Below, one piece after another: positions 28,001 through 35,244 of a stretch of 43,424 nt of DNA. Source of the DNA: Nakamurella sp. (GTDB lineage: Bacteria > Actinomycetota > Actinomycetes > Mycobacteriales > Nakamurellaceae); contig JADGOY010000012.1 of assembly GCA_017882715.1 (NCBI GenBank), positions 1 to 43,424 of the forward strand, read 5' to 3'. Positions within the stretch are counted from its first letter, which is position 1. The number at the start of each line of letters is the position of its first letter. Under the pieces are notes generated by a model. That model was not told where the DNA came from, ran no database searches, and saw nothing but the letters and a program-made list of their open reading frames with translations. Both the position numbers and the translations under genes were made by a program.

Positions 28001-28608
28001 AGCATGGTGCCGGTCGTCTCGACCGTCACATGCACCAGGATCGGGACGATGATGCCCGTGTCGGCCATGGCCCGTTTGGCGGCCAGCACCGCGGACTTGG
28101 TCTGCAGCAGGTCTTGGCAGGTTTCGACCATGACGGCGTCGATCCCGCCTTCGAGCATGCCGCTCACCTGCTGGGCGTAGGCGTCCCGCAATGCACGGTA
28201 AGGCGCGTGTCCGAGCGTTGGCAGCTTCGTTCCCGGACCGACCGAACCCAACACGAATCGTGGATGCGCCGCTGTGGCGAAGTCGTCCGCTTCGGCGCGG
28301 GCCAGTGCCGCACCGGCCAGCGACAACTCGTGGATCCGGTCCGCGATGTCGTATTCGGCGAGGTTGGCCAGGTTCGCCCCGAAGGTGTTCGTCTCGACCA
28401 GATCGACGCCGACCTCGAGGTACGCCCGGTGCACGGCGCGGACGATGTCCGGGCGCGTGACGTTGAGGATCTCGTTACAGCCCTCCAGGCCGGCGAAGTC
28501 GTCAAGGGACGGATCCTGGGCCTGGAGCATCGTGCCCATCGCGCCGTCAGCCACGAGTACACGCTGAGCGAGCGCGGCCAGCAGAGGGTGCACAGGTGTG
28601 GTGGTCAC
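25057..28608 (-). CDS. metH: cobalamin-dependent methionine synthase MetH
   Basis: MetH transfers a methyl group from methyltetrahydrofolate through cobalamin to homocysteine, giving methionine. All four modules are present in 1183 residues. They are homocysteine binding (about 1-310, zinc cysteines in G-L-N-C-A-T-G and G-G-C-C-G-T-T), pterin binding (about 335-600, G-E-R-T-N-A-N-G-S), cobalamin binding (about 630-860, lower axial histidine near residue 737 in D-V-H-D-I-G-K-N), and the S-adenosylmethionine reactivation domain (from about 900, ending with R-F-S-F-G-Y-P-A-C-P). GTG 28608 has TAACCT six bases upstream and no Shine-Dalgarno. I see no cobalamin riboswitch in the 105-bp spacer to the divergent PAC2 gene. 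Confidence 0.97.
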   Translation of the reverse strand: MTTTPVHPLLAALAQRVLVADGAMGTMLQAQDPSLDDFAGLEGCNEILNVTRPDIVRAVHRAYLEVGVDLVETNTFGANLANLAEYDIADRIHELSLAGAALARAEADDFATAAHPRFVLGSVGPGTKLPTLGHAPYRALRDAYAQQVSGMLEGGIDAVMVETCQDLLQTKSAVLAAKRAMADTGIIVPILVHVTVETTGTMLLGSEIGAALTALEPLGIDYIGLNCATGPTEMSEHLRYLSRHARTGVSVMPNAGLPQLGPNGAVYPLTPTELAEALSGFVAEFGLGLVGGCCGTTPEHLRQVVEAIRATTPAVRHPRPEPSLSSLYQAVTFAQDASVLMVGERTNANGSKAFREAMLAENWQDCVEIARAQTRDGAHLLDLNVDYVGRDGAADMKAMASRLATASTLPIMIDSTEPAVIQAGLEQLGGRSIVNSVNFEDGDAPDSRYGRIMPLVKEHGAAVVALTIDEQGQARTRDHKLAIAQRLIGDLTGRWGLSESDIVVDCLTFPIATGQEETRRDGIETIEAIRELKRRHPDVYTTLGVSNVSFGLNPAARQVLNSVFLAECVAAGLDSAIVHPSKILPMARIPEEQRSAALDLVFDRRREGYDPLQKILELFEGATTAAGRATRAAELLELPLDERLQRRIIDGERNGLEADLDEALSRRSALEIINDTLLEGMKTVGELFGSGAMQLPFVLTSAEVMKTAVAHLEPHMEKTDSAGKGTIVLATVKGDVHDIGKNLVDIILSNNGYSVVNLGIKQPISTILSAAEDAGADAIGMSGLLVKSTVVMRENLEEMNTRGLADRFPVLLGGAALTRSYVENDLSAVFRGDVRYARDAFEGLRLMDGLMSKKKGLDPTGDAVDAAKMAERRARRERSERIADKRRAAAEAQQASVPVPLRSDVALDNPVPTPPFWGSRVVKGIALGDYSAMLDERATFMGQWGLRGARGGKGPSYDELVEKEGRPRLRYWLDRLHTEKVLQAAVVYGYFPCVSEGDEVVILGEPDINAAEVTRFAFPRQRRDRHLCLADFYRPRSSGEVDVIGFTVVTMGQRIADFANELFAANAYRDYLEVHGLSVQLTEALAEFWHQRIRSELTFPDGTSAAADDPQDIEKYFDLAYRGARFSFGYPACPDLTEQTKVVQLLDPSRIGVELSEEFQLHPEQSTSALVAHHPEAKYFAAR

Positions 28609-28614
28609 CGGTCC

Positions 28615-28620
28615 AGGTTA
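28615..28620 (-). promoter_or_regulatory. leaderless -10 box of metH
   Basis: TAACCT, then six bases (ggaccg), then GTG 28608. It lies in a 105-bp divergent spacer whose other end has the PAC2 box. Confidence 0.48.
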
Positions 28621-28700
28621 GTTGCCGCGGCACGCCAGTTGATCGGCCCAGTTGATCGGCGTCGCTACCGGCGCCTGCTTCGAGCCGCTGCGGACGGACG

Positions 28701-28706
28701 TAGGCT
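28701..28706 (+). promoter_or_regulatory. leaderless -10 box of the PAC2 gene
   Basis: TAGGCT, then seven bases (gacctgc), then GTG 28714. No Shine-Dalgarno. Confidence 0.5.
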
Positions 28707-28713
28707 GACCTGC

Positions 28714-29571
28714 GTGAGTCAGTTTCGAGTGCTGCGCAACCCGGTCATGGTTGCCGCCTTCGAGGGGTGGAACGACGCCGGGGACGCGGCGACCGCCGCC
28801 GTCGAGCAGCTCGGGCTGACCTGGGACGCCACAGCGCTGACCGAGTTGGATCCCGAGGGTTTCTACGACTTCCAGGTGTCCAGACCCACGGTCCGGTTGA
28901 TCGACGGCGTCACCCGCACGATCGACTGGCCGACGACTCGGCTGTCGGTGTGCCGGCTGCCGGACTCCCCGAGCGACGTGATCCTCGTGCACGGCATCGA
29001 GCCCAATTTCCGCTGGCGGGCGTTCTGTGACGAGTTGCTCAAGATTGCCATCGAGCACCAGGTGGCGACGGTGATCGGGCTGGGTGCGCTGCTGGCGGAT
29101 GTGCCGCACACCCGGCCGATTCAGGTGACCGGATCTGCACATGACGAGGCCACGGCGGCCCGGTTGGGCCTGACCCGATCCCGCTACGAGGGGCCGACCG
29201 GCATCTCCGGCGTGTTCCAGGACGCCTGCGTGCAGGCGGGGATTCCCTCGCTGTCGTTCTGGGCCTCGGTCCCCCACTACGTGTCGCAGGCGCCCTCGCC
29301 GAAGGCCACGCTGGCGCTGCTGCACCGGGTCGAGGAGATCCTGGACATCGAGGTGCCGCTGGGCTCGCTGCCGCAGCAGGCCGACGAATGGGAGACGGAG
29401 GTCTCCCAGATCGCCTCGGAGGACGAGGAGATTTCCGAGTACATCCGGGCTCTGGAGGAGCGGGAGGAGGCGGACGAACCGCTGCAACCCGCCTCAGGCG
29501 AGTCGATTGCGGCCGAGTTCGAGCGGTACCTGCGCCGCCGGGGTCCGCGGCCGGGCGAGGGCCGCCGCTGA
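28714..29571 (+). CDS. PAC2 family protein
   Basis: This 285-residue protein belongs to the PAC2 (proteasome assembly chaperone 2-like) family, orthologous in appearance to mycobacterial Rv2125. Its bacterial function is unknown. The family blocks are A-F-E-G-W-N-D-A-G-D-A-A-T (about 15-27), G-I-E-P-N-F-R-W-R-A-F, G-L-G-A-L-L-A-D-V-P-H-T-R-P and F-W-A-S-V-P-H-Y-V-S-Q-A-P-S-P-K-A-T-L. The C-terminus is acidic and probably helical or disordered. The frame is open far upstream across metH in antisense. GTG 28714 is chosen because the family starts there and TAGGCT lies seven bases before. Divergence from metH copies the Rv2124c-Rv2125 arrangement. Confidence 0.88.
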   Translation: MSQFRVLRNPVMVAAFEGWNDAGDAATAAVEQLGLTWDATALTELDPEGFYDFQVSRPTVRLIDGVTRTIDWPTTRLSVCRLPDSPSDVILVHGIEPNFRWRAFCDELLKIAIEHQVATVIGLGALLADVPHTRPIQVTGSAHDEATAARLGLTRSRYEGPTGISGVFQDACVQAGIPSLSFWASVPHYVSQAPSPKATLALLHRVEEILDIEVPLGSLPQQADEWETEVSQIASEDEEISEYIRALEEREEADEPLQPASGESIAAEFERYLRRRGPRPGEGRR

Positions 29572-29589
29572 AACGTCGACTCCACCGGG

Positions 29590-29653
29590 ATCGAGTCGCC
29601 GGTTTCGGACCCTGCGCAGGCGGCCTTGAAACGTCCGAAAGTGGCGATTCGAT
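29590..29653. repeat. 21-bp imperfect inverted repeat after the PAC2 gene
   Basis: Arms 29590-29610 and 29633-29653 match at 18 of 21 positions around a 22-base loop. It lies 19 bases after the PAC2 stop. It could act as a terminator hairpin, although no T-run follows, or be part of a small mobile repeat. Confidence 0.6.
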
Positions 29654-29773
29654 GACGGGTGGGGCTCCGGTGCAGCCGGAGCGGATCTGCACCCTGGTGT
29701 CCGCGGTGCCGGTGTTCTGCGCGCATGCGTCGTGTGAAGTCTCTGGGGTCCGGCCGGTGGGTTCTGCGCAGGC

Positions 29774-29806
29774 GGCCGGCCCCGTTCCCGCAGGCGCGGG
29801 CCGGCC
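29774..29806. terminator. G+C-rich hairpin between the convergent PAC2 and mshC genes
   Basis: GGCCGGCCC (29774-29782) and GGGCCGGCC (29798-29806) form a perfect 9-bp stem with a 15-base loop, just beyond the mshC stop. GGCCGGCCCCGTTC is also directly repeated here (29774-29787 and 29799-29812). No T-tract is present, so termination is inferred from placement only. Confidence 0.4.
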
Positions 29807-29814
29807 CCGTTCGC

Positions 29815-31032
29815 TCAGTGCAGCGCGATGCCCAGCAACGCGTCGACCGCGTCGGCCACCACGCCGCCGGCCAGACCGTCGTCCGCGGCCCAGCGGTCCA
29901 AGAGCTCGATCGCAGCGGGCGTGTCCAGGTCGTCGGTCAGTGCCGACCGCAGACCGTGCAGCACCGTCGCCGCGTCCGAGCCCTGCCGGTTGGCGGCACG
30001 ACGCCAATCAGCCAGGCGCGCAGTTGCCTGGTCCAGCAGCTGGTCCGTCCAGGCCCGGTCCTGGCGGTAGTGCCCTGACAGCAGCGCCAGCCTGATCGCC
30101 ATCGGGTCGACCCCGTCGGCGCGCAGCCGGGAGACGAACACCAGGTTCCCGCGGGACTTGGACATCTTCTCGCCGTCCAGGGCGATCATCGCCGCATGGG
30201 TGTAATGCCGGGCGAACGGCACCACCCCCGTCAGGACCTCGCTGTGCGCCGCCGAGCACTCGTGATGCGGGAAGATCAGGTCGCTGCCGCCACCCTGCAG
30301 GTCGATGGTCGGGCCGAGCCGGTTGCCCGCGATCACCGAGCATTCGATGTGCCATCCGGGACGCCCGGGTCCCATCGTCGAATCCCAGAACGGCTCGCCC
30401 TCCCGCGGCATCCGCCACAACCCCGGATCCAGTGCGTTGCGCTTACCCGGTCGGTCGGGGTCGCCGCCGCGCTCGGCGGCAAGGGCGAGCATGGTGGCCA
30501 GGTCGTACCGAGACTCGTAGCCGAATTTCGGCGCTGCGGCCACGTCGAAGTAGACGTCCGGATGTTCGGCGTCCTCGACCCGGTACGCCGCTCCCATCTC
30601 GAGCAGCCGGGCGACGGCGCCGGACACCTCGTCCATCGCCTCGACCGCGCCGATGTAGTCCCGCGGCGGCAGAACCCGCAACGCGGCCATGTCCTCGCGG
30701 AACAGCTGGATCTGGTTGGCGGCCAGGTCTCGCCAGTCCAGGCCGTCGCGCTCGGCCCGCTGCAGCAGCGGATCGTCGATGTCGGTGATGTTCTGCACGT
30801 AATGCACGGCGCGGCCGCCGTCGAGCCAGACCCGTTGCACCAGGTCGAACGCGAGGTAGGTGGCGGCATGGCCGAGATGTGTTGCGTCGTAAGGGGTGAT
30901 CCCGCAGACATAGATCGTCGCGGTCGGTCCCGGAGTGGTCGGCCGGACCATGTCCGTCGCCGTGTCGTGCAGCCACAGCGGCCCGGACGCACCAGGCAGC
31001 GACGGAACGTGAGGAGAGGCCCAGGACTGCAC
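29815..31032 (-). CDS. mshC: cysteine:GlcN-Ins ligase MshC
   Basis: MshC joins cysteine to glucosaminyl-inositol with ATP, the penultimate step of mycothiol synthesis. It is a cysteinyl-tRNA-synthetase derivative shortened to 405 residues. Signature H-L-G-H (52-55), zinc ligands C43, C231 and H256, and K-M-S-K-S (289-293) are present. W-H-I-E-C-S-V-I-A and the N-terminus G-P-L-W-L-x-D-T-x-T are typical of MshC. The tRNA anticodon-binding domain is absent, separating it from CysS. GTG 31032 has TAGGGT six bases upstream and no Shine-Dalgarno, so it has its own promoter within the minus-strand run coming from uppP. Confidence 0.95.
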   Translation of the reverse strand: MQSWASPHVPSLPGASGPLWLHDTATDMVRPTTPGPTATIYVCGITPYDATHLGHAATYLAFDLVQRVWLDGGRAVHYVQNITDIDDPLLQRAERDGLDWRDLAANQIQLFREDMAALRVLPPRDYIGAVEAMDEVSGAVARLLEMGAAYRVEDAEHPDVYFDVAAAPKFGYESRYDLATMLALAAERGGDPDRPGKRNALDPGLWRMPREGEPFWDSTMGPGRPGWHIECSVIAGNRLGPTIDLQGGGSDLIFPHHECSAAHSEVLTGVVPFARHYTHAAMIALDGEKMSKSRGNLVFVSRLRADGVDPMAIRLALLSGHYRQDRAWTDQLLDQATARLADWRRAANRQGSDAATVLHGLRSALTDDLDTPAAIELLDRWAADDGLAGGVVADAVDALLGIALH

Positions 31033-31038
31033 CGGTCC

Positions 31039-31044
31039 ACCCTA
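31039..31044 (-). promoter_or_regulatory. leaderless -10 box of mshC
   Basis: TAGGGT, then six bases (ggaccg), then GTG 31032. It lies in the 39-bp gap after the protease gene. Confidence 0.5.
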
Positions 31045-31071
31045 AACGCCGCTCGCGGTTGGCCCGACGTT

Positions 31072-31815
31072 TCAGTCCGGTGCACCTGGCACGACGTGCC
31101 GATTCGCGTTCAGCAGCGCCGACTGCCAGCCTCGCACGCCGGTGCCACGGACGTCGGACGGCGGTGACGAGGCCGGGTACATGATGTTCGCCCGATCCGG
31201 GTGGTGCGGCAGGTTCACCGCATGACCGAGCTCGTGCACCAGCACGGTGTCGTCGTAAGTATGTGGCTGCTGTGCGTCGAACAAGCAGGCCTGAACGACC
31301 ACCCAATCCGCGCTGATCCCCAACGAGCACCCGGTGACCTTCCCGGCGATGTCCCGGACCACGATCACCGTGATCGGCACCCCGATCGACACCCCGGGCA
31401 GGGGGCCGGTGGCCGATATCCGGCGATAGAACTCGGTGTGGCCCAGCACGTCGTCCAGCAACAGCCGCCGGTTGGCGTGCGGTTCCAGCGCTTGCCGCGG
31501 TGCCGGTTCGGGTTCGACGTCCACGCCCGTCAGCCGGACCCGGATGCCCGCGCCGGCCGTCAGCACCGCGTCGGCCCGGTCGATCGAGGGAGCCAGCAGG
31601 TCGGCGGTGGTCAGCGCATGCCCGTTCTCGTCGGAAAGGATCACCACCCGCACGCGCAGGGTTGCGGGTCCGATGCGCTGCCCGGTCACCGCCGCGTGCG
31701 CGGCCTCCCCCGCTCTGGCCACCCCGCTCGAGACGTCCAGCGTGGCGGCGCCGACGGCGCGGGTCATCGTCCTGGCCACGCCGCGGACGGCGTCGCCCGC
31801 GGCGCCCAGCATCAC
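31072..31815 (-). CDS. metzincin-like zinc metalloprotease
   Basis: This 247-residue protein carries H194-E-x-x-H198-x5-H204, the complete metzincin zinc signature HExxHxxxxxH. N-I-M-Y-P (M212) follows and is suited to be a closely spaced Met-turn. The N-terminal ~48 residues are Ala/Gly/Arg-rich. I see no clear signal peptide or membrane helix, so secretion is not evident. Cysteines 163 and 177 could pair if exported. The start overlaps the stop of the SCO1664-family gene in GTGA (31812-31815), so it is translated from the same message. I do not recall this protease as a standard member of the mshC neighbourhood. Substrate is unknown. Confidence 0.78.
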   Translation of the reverse strand: MMLGAAGDAVRGVARTMTRAVGAATLDVSSGVARAGEAAHAAVTGQRIGPATLRVRVVILSDENGHALTTADLLAPSIDRADAVLTAGAGIRVRLTGVDVEPEPAPRQALEPHANRRLLLDDVLGHTEFYRRISATGPLPGVSIGVPITVIVVRDIAGKVTGCSLGISADWVVVQACLFDAQQPHTYDDTVLVHELGHAVNLPHHPDRANIMYPASSPPSDVRGTGVRGWQSALLNANRHVVPGAPD

Positions 31816-32759
31816 AGCGGCGGCCAGGGGATTGGCGTCCGATGGTTCGGCGGTCGGGGAAAGGTCGGGTCGTCCGCGAGGGACTCCAGCCGCTCCCGCA
31901 GGGCGTCGACCTCTTCCCGGGTGAGCAGCCCGTCGAGCTCGTCACCCAGGGCGCCATCCAGGTCGGCGAGCAGCCTGCCGATCCCGTCGATGACGGTGAC
32001 CGGCAACGGGCGCCCGGCCCACCCCCACAGGATGGTGCGCAGCTTGTCGTCCGAGTGGAAGCACAGGCCGTGGTCGACGCCGAGGACCCGGCCGTCCGGG
32101 AGGGGCAGCACGTGCGAGCCCTTGCGGTCGGCATTGTTGATCACCAGGTCGAACCCGGCCAGCGCGGCGAGGGCGGGACGGTCGGCGTGCACCAGGGCCA
32201 CCGGCGATCCGTTCTCGTCGACCGCGCGCAGCACCGCCAGCCAGTCGGCAGGGATTTCTTCGATCCGCACCAGGTCGACTGCCTCGTCCGGGTTCGCGTC
32301 CTCGATCCAGCGCTGCACCATGCCGGGTCCATAGGGTCCAGGGCGGAGCACCGTCAAAGGAACGCAGTGCCAGCCCGCGGACCGGGACACCAGGTACGCG
32401 GCGCGTTCTCGCTCGGCCAGGGTGCCGTCCGGAAAGTCCCAGAGCGGGCGTTCGCCGCGGACCGGTTTGTAGATGCACGGCACCGAAAGGCCGTCAGCGG
32501 ACGCCTCGCCCAGCAGCGTGAGGTTGGACGCGTCGGTGAGCCGGCCGGTGATGGTGATGTCCCCGGTGGCCAACACGTCCGCGGTCACCGTGTCGATGGT
32601 ATCGGCCGTCCCGGTCGTCGCGGTGGCGTCAGCCGGGTCCGTGACATCAGCCGGGTCGGTCATGCCCACATCGTCAGGGACGGCGCCGGGCGGGTCGTTG
32701 CTGGATGCGGTGTCTCGCGTGGGTCTCGAGCCGGTCGCGGCCCGCTCAGCCGAGGGCAC
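31812..32759 (-). CDS. SCO1664 family protein
   Basis: This 315-residue protein is of the SCO1664 family, an actinobacterial group with remote phosphatidylinositol-kinase-like character. It tracks the mycothiol gene neighbourhood (Rv2133c type). Family blocks are Y-K-P-V-R-G-E-R-P-L-W-D-F-P-D-G-T-L, R-E-R-A-A-Y-L-V-S, D-L-V-I-N-N-A-D-R-K-G-S-H and V-D-H-G-L-C-F-H. N-A-D-R-K and D-H-G resemble kinase catalytic and metal sites, but activity is unproven. The first ~60 residues are Asp/Thr/Ala-rich and not conserved. Start choice is uncertain: GTG 32759 overlaps the DUF3090 gene by 14 bases, while ATG 32663 is an alternative; neither has a good ribosome-binding site. Confidence 0.85.
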   Translation of the reverse strand: MPSAERAATGSRPTRDTASSNDPPGAVPDDVGMTDPADVTDPADATATTGTADTIDTVTADVLATGDITITGRLTDASNLTLLGEASADGLSVPCIYKPVRGERPLWDFPDGTLAERERAAYLVSRSAGWHCVPLTVLRPGPYGPGMVQRWIEDANPDEAVDLVRIEEIPADWLAVLRAVDENGSPVALVHADRPALAALAGFDLVINNADRKGSHVLPLPDGRVLGVDHGLCFHSDDKLRTILWGWAGRPLPVTVIDGIGRLLADLDGALGDELDGLLTREEVDALRERLESLADDPTFPRPPNHRTPIPWPPL

Positions 32760-33309
32760 CGCGGTGGTAGCCGTTCAGCCGCGGGCAGATGTGACCATCT
32801 GCATCCAGCGGGTTGTTGCACAGTGGGCAGGGCGGTCGTCCGGCCGCGACCACCCGCTCGGCGTGTTTGGCAAAATCCCGCGCCTCGGCCAACGACATGA
32901 AGACCCGCAGCGCGTCCGGGCCGTCTTCGCGGTCTTCCAGGACGACCTCTTCGCCGACGTCCTCCTCGGACAGCGCGAGGAGTTCCACGATGACCTGCGA
33001 ACCCTCGCCGTCCCAGGCCAGACCCATGGTGCCGACCCGGAACTCGGCGTCCACCGGGGTGGCCAGCGTGAGGTTGTCGCGTTCCGGAGCGGGTTCGGCT
33101 TCGGCTTGCGCACCGAACCTGCGGGCGACCTCGGTGATCAGCGATCCGAGCCGGTCGGCCAGTACGGCCACCTGTTGTTTCTCGCACGCCACGGACAGCA
33201 CCCGCCGGCCGTCGACGACCTGCAGGAAGAACTCGCGTTCGCCGGGCTGCCCGATGGTCCCGGCAAGGAACCTCTCGGGTGAACGGAATACGTGGACCTG
33301 GCGTGGCAT
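32746..33309 (-). CDS. DUF3090 family protein
   Basis: This 187-residue DUF3090 (TIGR03847-type) protein has unknown function. The N-terminus R-Q-V-H-V-F-R-S-P-E-R-F-L-A-G-T-I-G-x-P-G is characteristic. The C-terminus ends in a zinc-ribbon-like C-P-L-C-N-N-P-L-D-x-x-G-H-x-C-P-R-x-N-G-Y (two Cys, then His and Cys). ATG 33309 is chosen because it starts the family and GGAGGT precedes it at only three bases. TAAGCT (33320-33325) lies ten bases before the ATG and may be a -10 box. Neighbours on both sides are its usual partners, the SCO1664 family and the MSMEG_4193-type phosphatase. Confidence 0.9.
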   Translation of the reverse strand: MPRQVHVFRSPERFLAGTIGQPGEREFFLQVVDGRRVLSVACEKQQVAVLADRLGSLITEVARRFGAQAEAEPAPERDNLTLATPVDAEFRVGTMGLAWDGEGSQVIVELLALSEEDVGEEVVLEDREDGPDALRVFMSLAEARDFAKHAERVVAAGRPPCPLCNNPLDADGHICPRLNGYHRGALG

Positions 33310-33389
33310 GGCACCTCCGAGCTTAGGCCACCGGGTCAGGACGGGTAGAGATCGAGCGAGTTGGGTGGGCACAAGCCCACCGAGCGGGG

Positions 33390-34328
33390 TCAGCGGGCCA
33401 CGCCACCGGGTACCGCCTCCGATGCGGTGACCGGATCTTGATCTTCACGTTGCAGTCGGGGCACCGGGTGTGCGCCGAGCGATCCCAGTTCCCCGGTGTC
33501 GTTGATCCGCTCGACGAACGGCCGCAGCGGCGTGTAGCGGATCACCGACAGCGACGCCGGCGCCACCACGATGCGCTGGAACGAATCCAGGTGCAAGCCC
33601 AGCGCGTCGGCCAGTAGCGCCTTGATCACGTCGCCGTGCGAACAGACCAGAACCGTTCGCGTGACGGGGCCCCTGTCCGAAGCGTCCGCGGAAGCTGACG
33701 TCGAACCTGTCGAACCTGCCGTCGCATCTGCTCTCGAACCTGCCGTCGCATCTGCTCTCGATCCGGCCGGGGCCAGCAGTTCCCGGACCGCCTCGACGGC
33801 TCTGGCCGAGACCCCGGCCAGGGATTCACCACCGGGGAACACGGTCGCCGATGCGTGGTGCTGCACGGTTCGCCAGAGCGGTTCGGTGACCAGTTCGCGA
33901 AGAGGCCGGCCGGCCCACTTGCCGTAGTCGACCTCGGCGAGCCGTTCGTCCAGTTCGACCGGCAAGCCCTTGGCGGCGGCCAGCGGTTCAACGGTCTGCC
34001 GGCACCGCTCCAGGGGCGAGGTGACGACGCGATCGATGACGATGTCAGCGAGCCGGTCGGCGATGCCCGAAGCCTGCGCCCGTCCGGTGTCGTCCAGGTG
34101 GATGCCCGGCGTCCGGCCGGCCAGGATGCCCGACGTGTTGGCCGTGGAACGGCCGTGACGAAGCAGGATGACCGTGGTCATCCACGAGCGAGGCTCCGGT
34201 GGGTGCGCCGCGGTCGGGCCGGTTGACGGTGAGCCGTTCGCGCTGGCCGACGTGTCGGTCGGCGTGCCGCCAGCCGGTTCGTCCTCCCGCGGTTGGTTGA
34301 CGACCGGTGCCGTGGGATCGCTCGTCAT
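33390..34328 (-). CDS. MSMEG_4193-family histidine phosphatase/phosphomutase
   Basis: This member of the histidine-phosphatase superfamily is of the MSMEG_4193 type (Rv2135c-like), found beside DUF3090 and mshC. The phospho-histidine is H58 in L-L-R-H-G-R-S-T-A-N. The second arginine follows in V-T-S-P-L-E-R-C-R-Q-T, and the C-terminal catalytic histidine lies in V-C-S-H-G-D-V-I-K. The ~49 residues before M-T-T-V-I-L-L-R-H-G are low-complexity, so ATG 34181 is a possible true start. In favour of 34328, an 11-codon frame (34361-34326) ends in an ATGA overlap with it. A Ser/Ala/Asp-rich loop between residues about 190 and 225 contains an exact eight-residue duplication. Substrate is unknown. 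Confidence 0.88.
   Translation of the reverse strand: MTSDPTAPVVNQPREDEPAGGTPTDTSASANGSPSTGPTAAHPPEPRSWMTTVILLRHGRSTANTSGILAGRTPGIHLDDTGRAQASGIADRLADIVIDRVVTSPLERCRQTVEPLAAAKGLPVELDERLAEVDYGKWAGRPLRELVTEPLWRTVQHHASATVFPGGESLAGVSARAVEAVRELLAPAGSRADATAGSRADATAGSTGSTSASADASDRGPVTRTVLVCSHGDVIKALLADALGLHLDSFQRIVVAPASLSVIRYTPLRPFVERINDTGELGSLGAHPVPRLQREDQDPVTASEAVPGGVAR
33711..33758 (-). repeat. 24-bp perfect tandem duplication in the phosphatase gene
   Basis: Copies at 33711-33734 and 33735-33758 are identical and in frame, giving G-S-R-A-D-A-T-A twice in a surface loop before the C-terminal catalytic histidine. Perfect identity suggests recent slippage. Confidence 0.85.
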
Positions 34329-34413
34329 CGACGGGGCCGCCCTTGGTGTGTCGTGCTCATCCGATCAGTCTGCCCTGGGTTGACCCGGGGCCGGCCCGGC
34401 CCGGAGGTGGCAC

Positions 34414-35244
34414 TCAGGTCGCCGCCAGCGCACCGGTGCTCAGCGCGACGATGATGGCAGCCGCCAGCGCCCATCGGTACCAGACGAAGACCCTGATGGT
34501 GTGGCCGGCGACGTAACGGAGCAGCCAGGCCACCGTGGCGTAGGCGACGACGAACGACACGACCGTCCCGATGAGGGTGGGAAGCCAACCGACCCCACCT
34601 GTCTTGAGCGCGGACGGCAGCTCGTAGGCGCCCGCCCCGAGCAGCGCCGGGATGCCGAGCAGGAAGGCCAGCCGGGTCGCCGTCACCCGGTCCAGGCCAC
34701 GCATGAGACCGACCGAGATCGTCGCGCCGGACCTGGACACGCCGGGGATCAGCGCCAGGCACTGGGCGAAACCGATCACCAACGAGTCGGTCAGGGTCAG
34801 TTCGCGTTCGCCGCGGTCCTGTTTGGCCACCGCTTCGGCCAGCAACATGACGCCGCCCCAGATGATCAGTGCGAACGCCACCACCCACAGGCTGCGCAGC
34901 GGGCCGGAGACGATGTTGCGCCCGAGATAGCCGACCACCACGATCGGCAGCGATCCGATGATCACCAGCCAGGCCAGCCGGTAGTCGGGGTCGGTGCGCC
35001 GCTCGGCGTTGAGCAGCCCGCGGAACCAGGCGCGGACCAGCACCACGATCTCGGTCCAGAAGTAGATGACGACGGCGATGATGGCGCCGACCTGGATCAC
35101 CGCGGTGAACGCGGTGATCGACGGATCGTCGATGGACAGGCCCAGCATCTTGGCCGCGATCGTCAGATGGCCCGTCGAGGACACCGGCAGGAATTCCGTC
35201 AGCCCCTCGACGATGCCAAGAATGAGCGCCTGCAGAATTGTCAT
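34414..35244 (-). CDS. uppP: undecaprenyl-diphosphate phosphatase UppP (BacA)
   Basis: This membrane phosphatase recycles undecaprenyl diphosphate to the monophosphate carrier for cell-wall synthesis; the family confers bacitracin tolerance. The 276-residue product has E-G-L-T-E-F-L-P-V-S-S-T-G-H (13-26) and P-G-V-S-R-S-G-A-T, the two active-site loops, plus about eight hydrophobic helices. The frame is open upstream through the LLM gene in another phase. ATG 35244 starts the family and overlaps the LLM oxidoreductase stop as ATGA (35241-35244). In mycobacteria uppP also sits by the phosphatase, DUF3090 and mshC genes. Confidence 0.95.
   Translation of the reverse strand: MTILQALILGIVEGLTEFLPVSSTGHLTIAAKMLGLSIDDPSITAFTAVIQVGAIIAVVIYFWTEIVVLVRAWFRGLLNAERRTDPDYRLAWLVIIGSLPIVVVGYLGRNIVSGPLRSLWVVAFALIIWGGVMLLAEAVAKQDRGERELTLTDSLVIGFAQCLALIPGVSRSGATISVGLMRGLDRVTATRLAFLLGIPALLGAGAYELPSALKTGGVGWLPTLIGTVVSFVVAYATVAWLLRYVAGHTIRVFVWYRWALAAAIIVALSTGALAAT

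Noticed and set aside
28609-28713. Cobalamin riboswitch upstream of metH
   Set aside because: The spacer is only 105 bp, shared with a divergent gene, and the -10 box sits six bases from the start codon, leaving no room for a leader RNA.
30443-32134. Minus-strand frame of 563 codons across mshC, the protease and the SCO1664 gene
   Set aside because: Wrong phase relative to three genes with clear motifs; it is Arg/Gly-rich noise.
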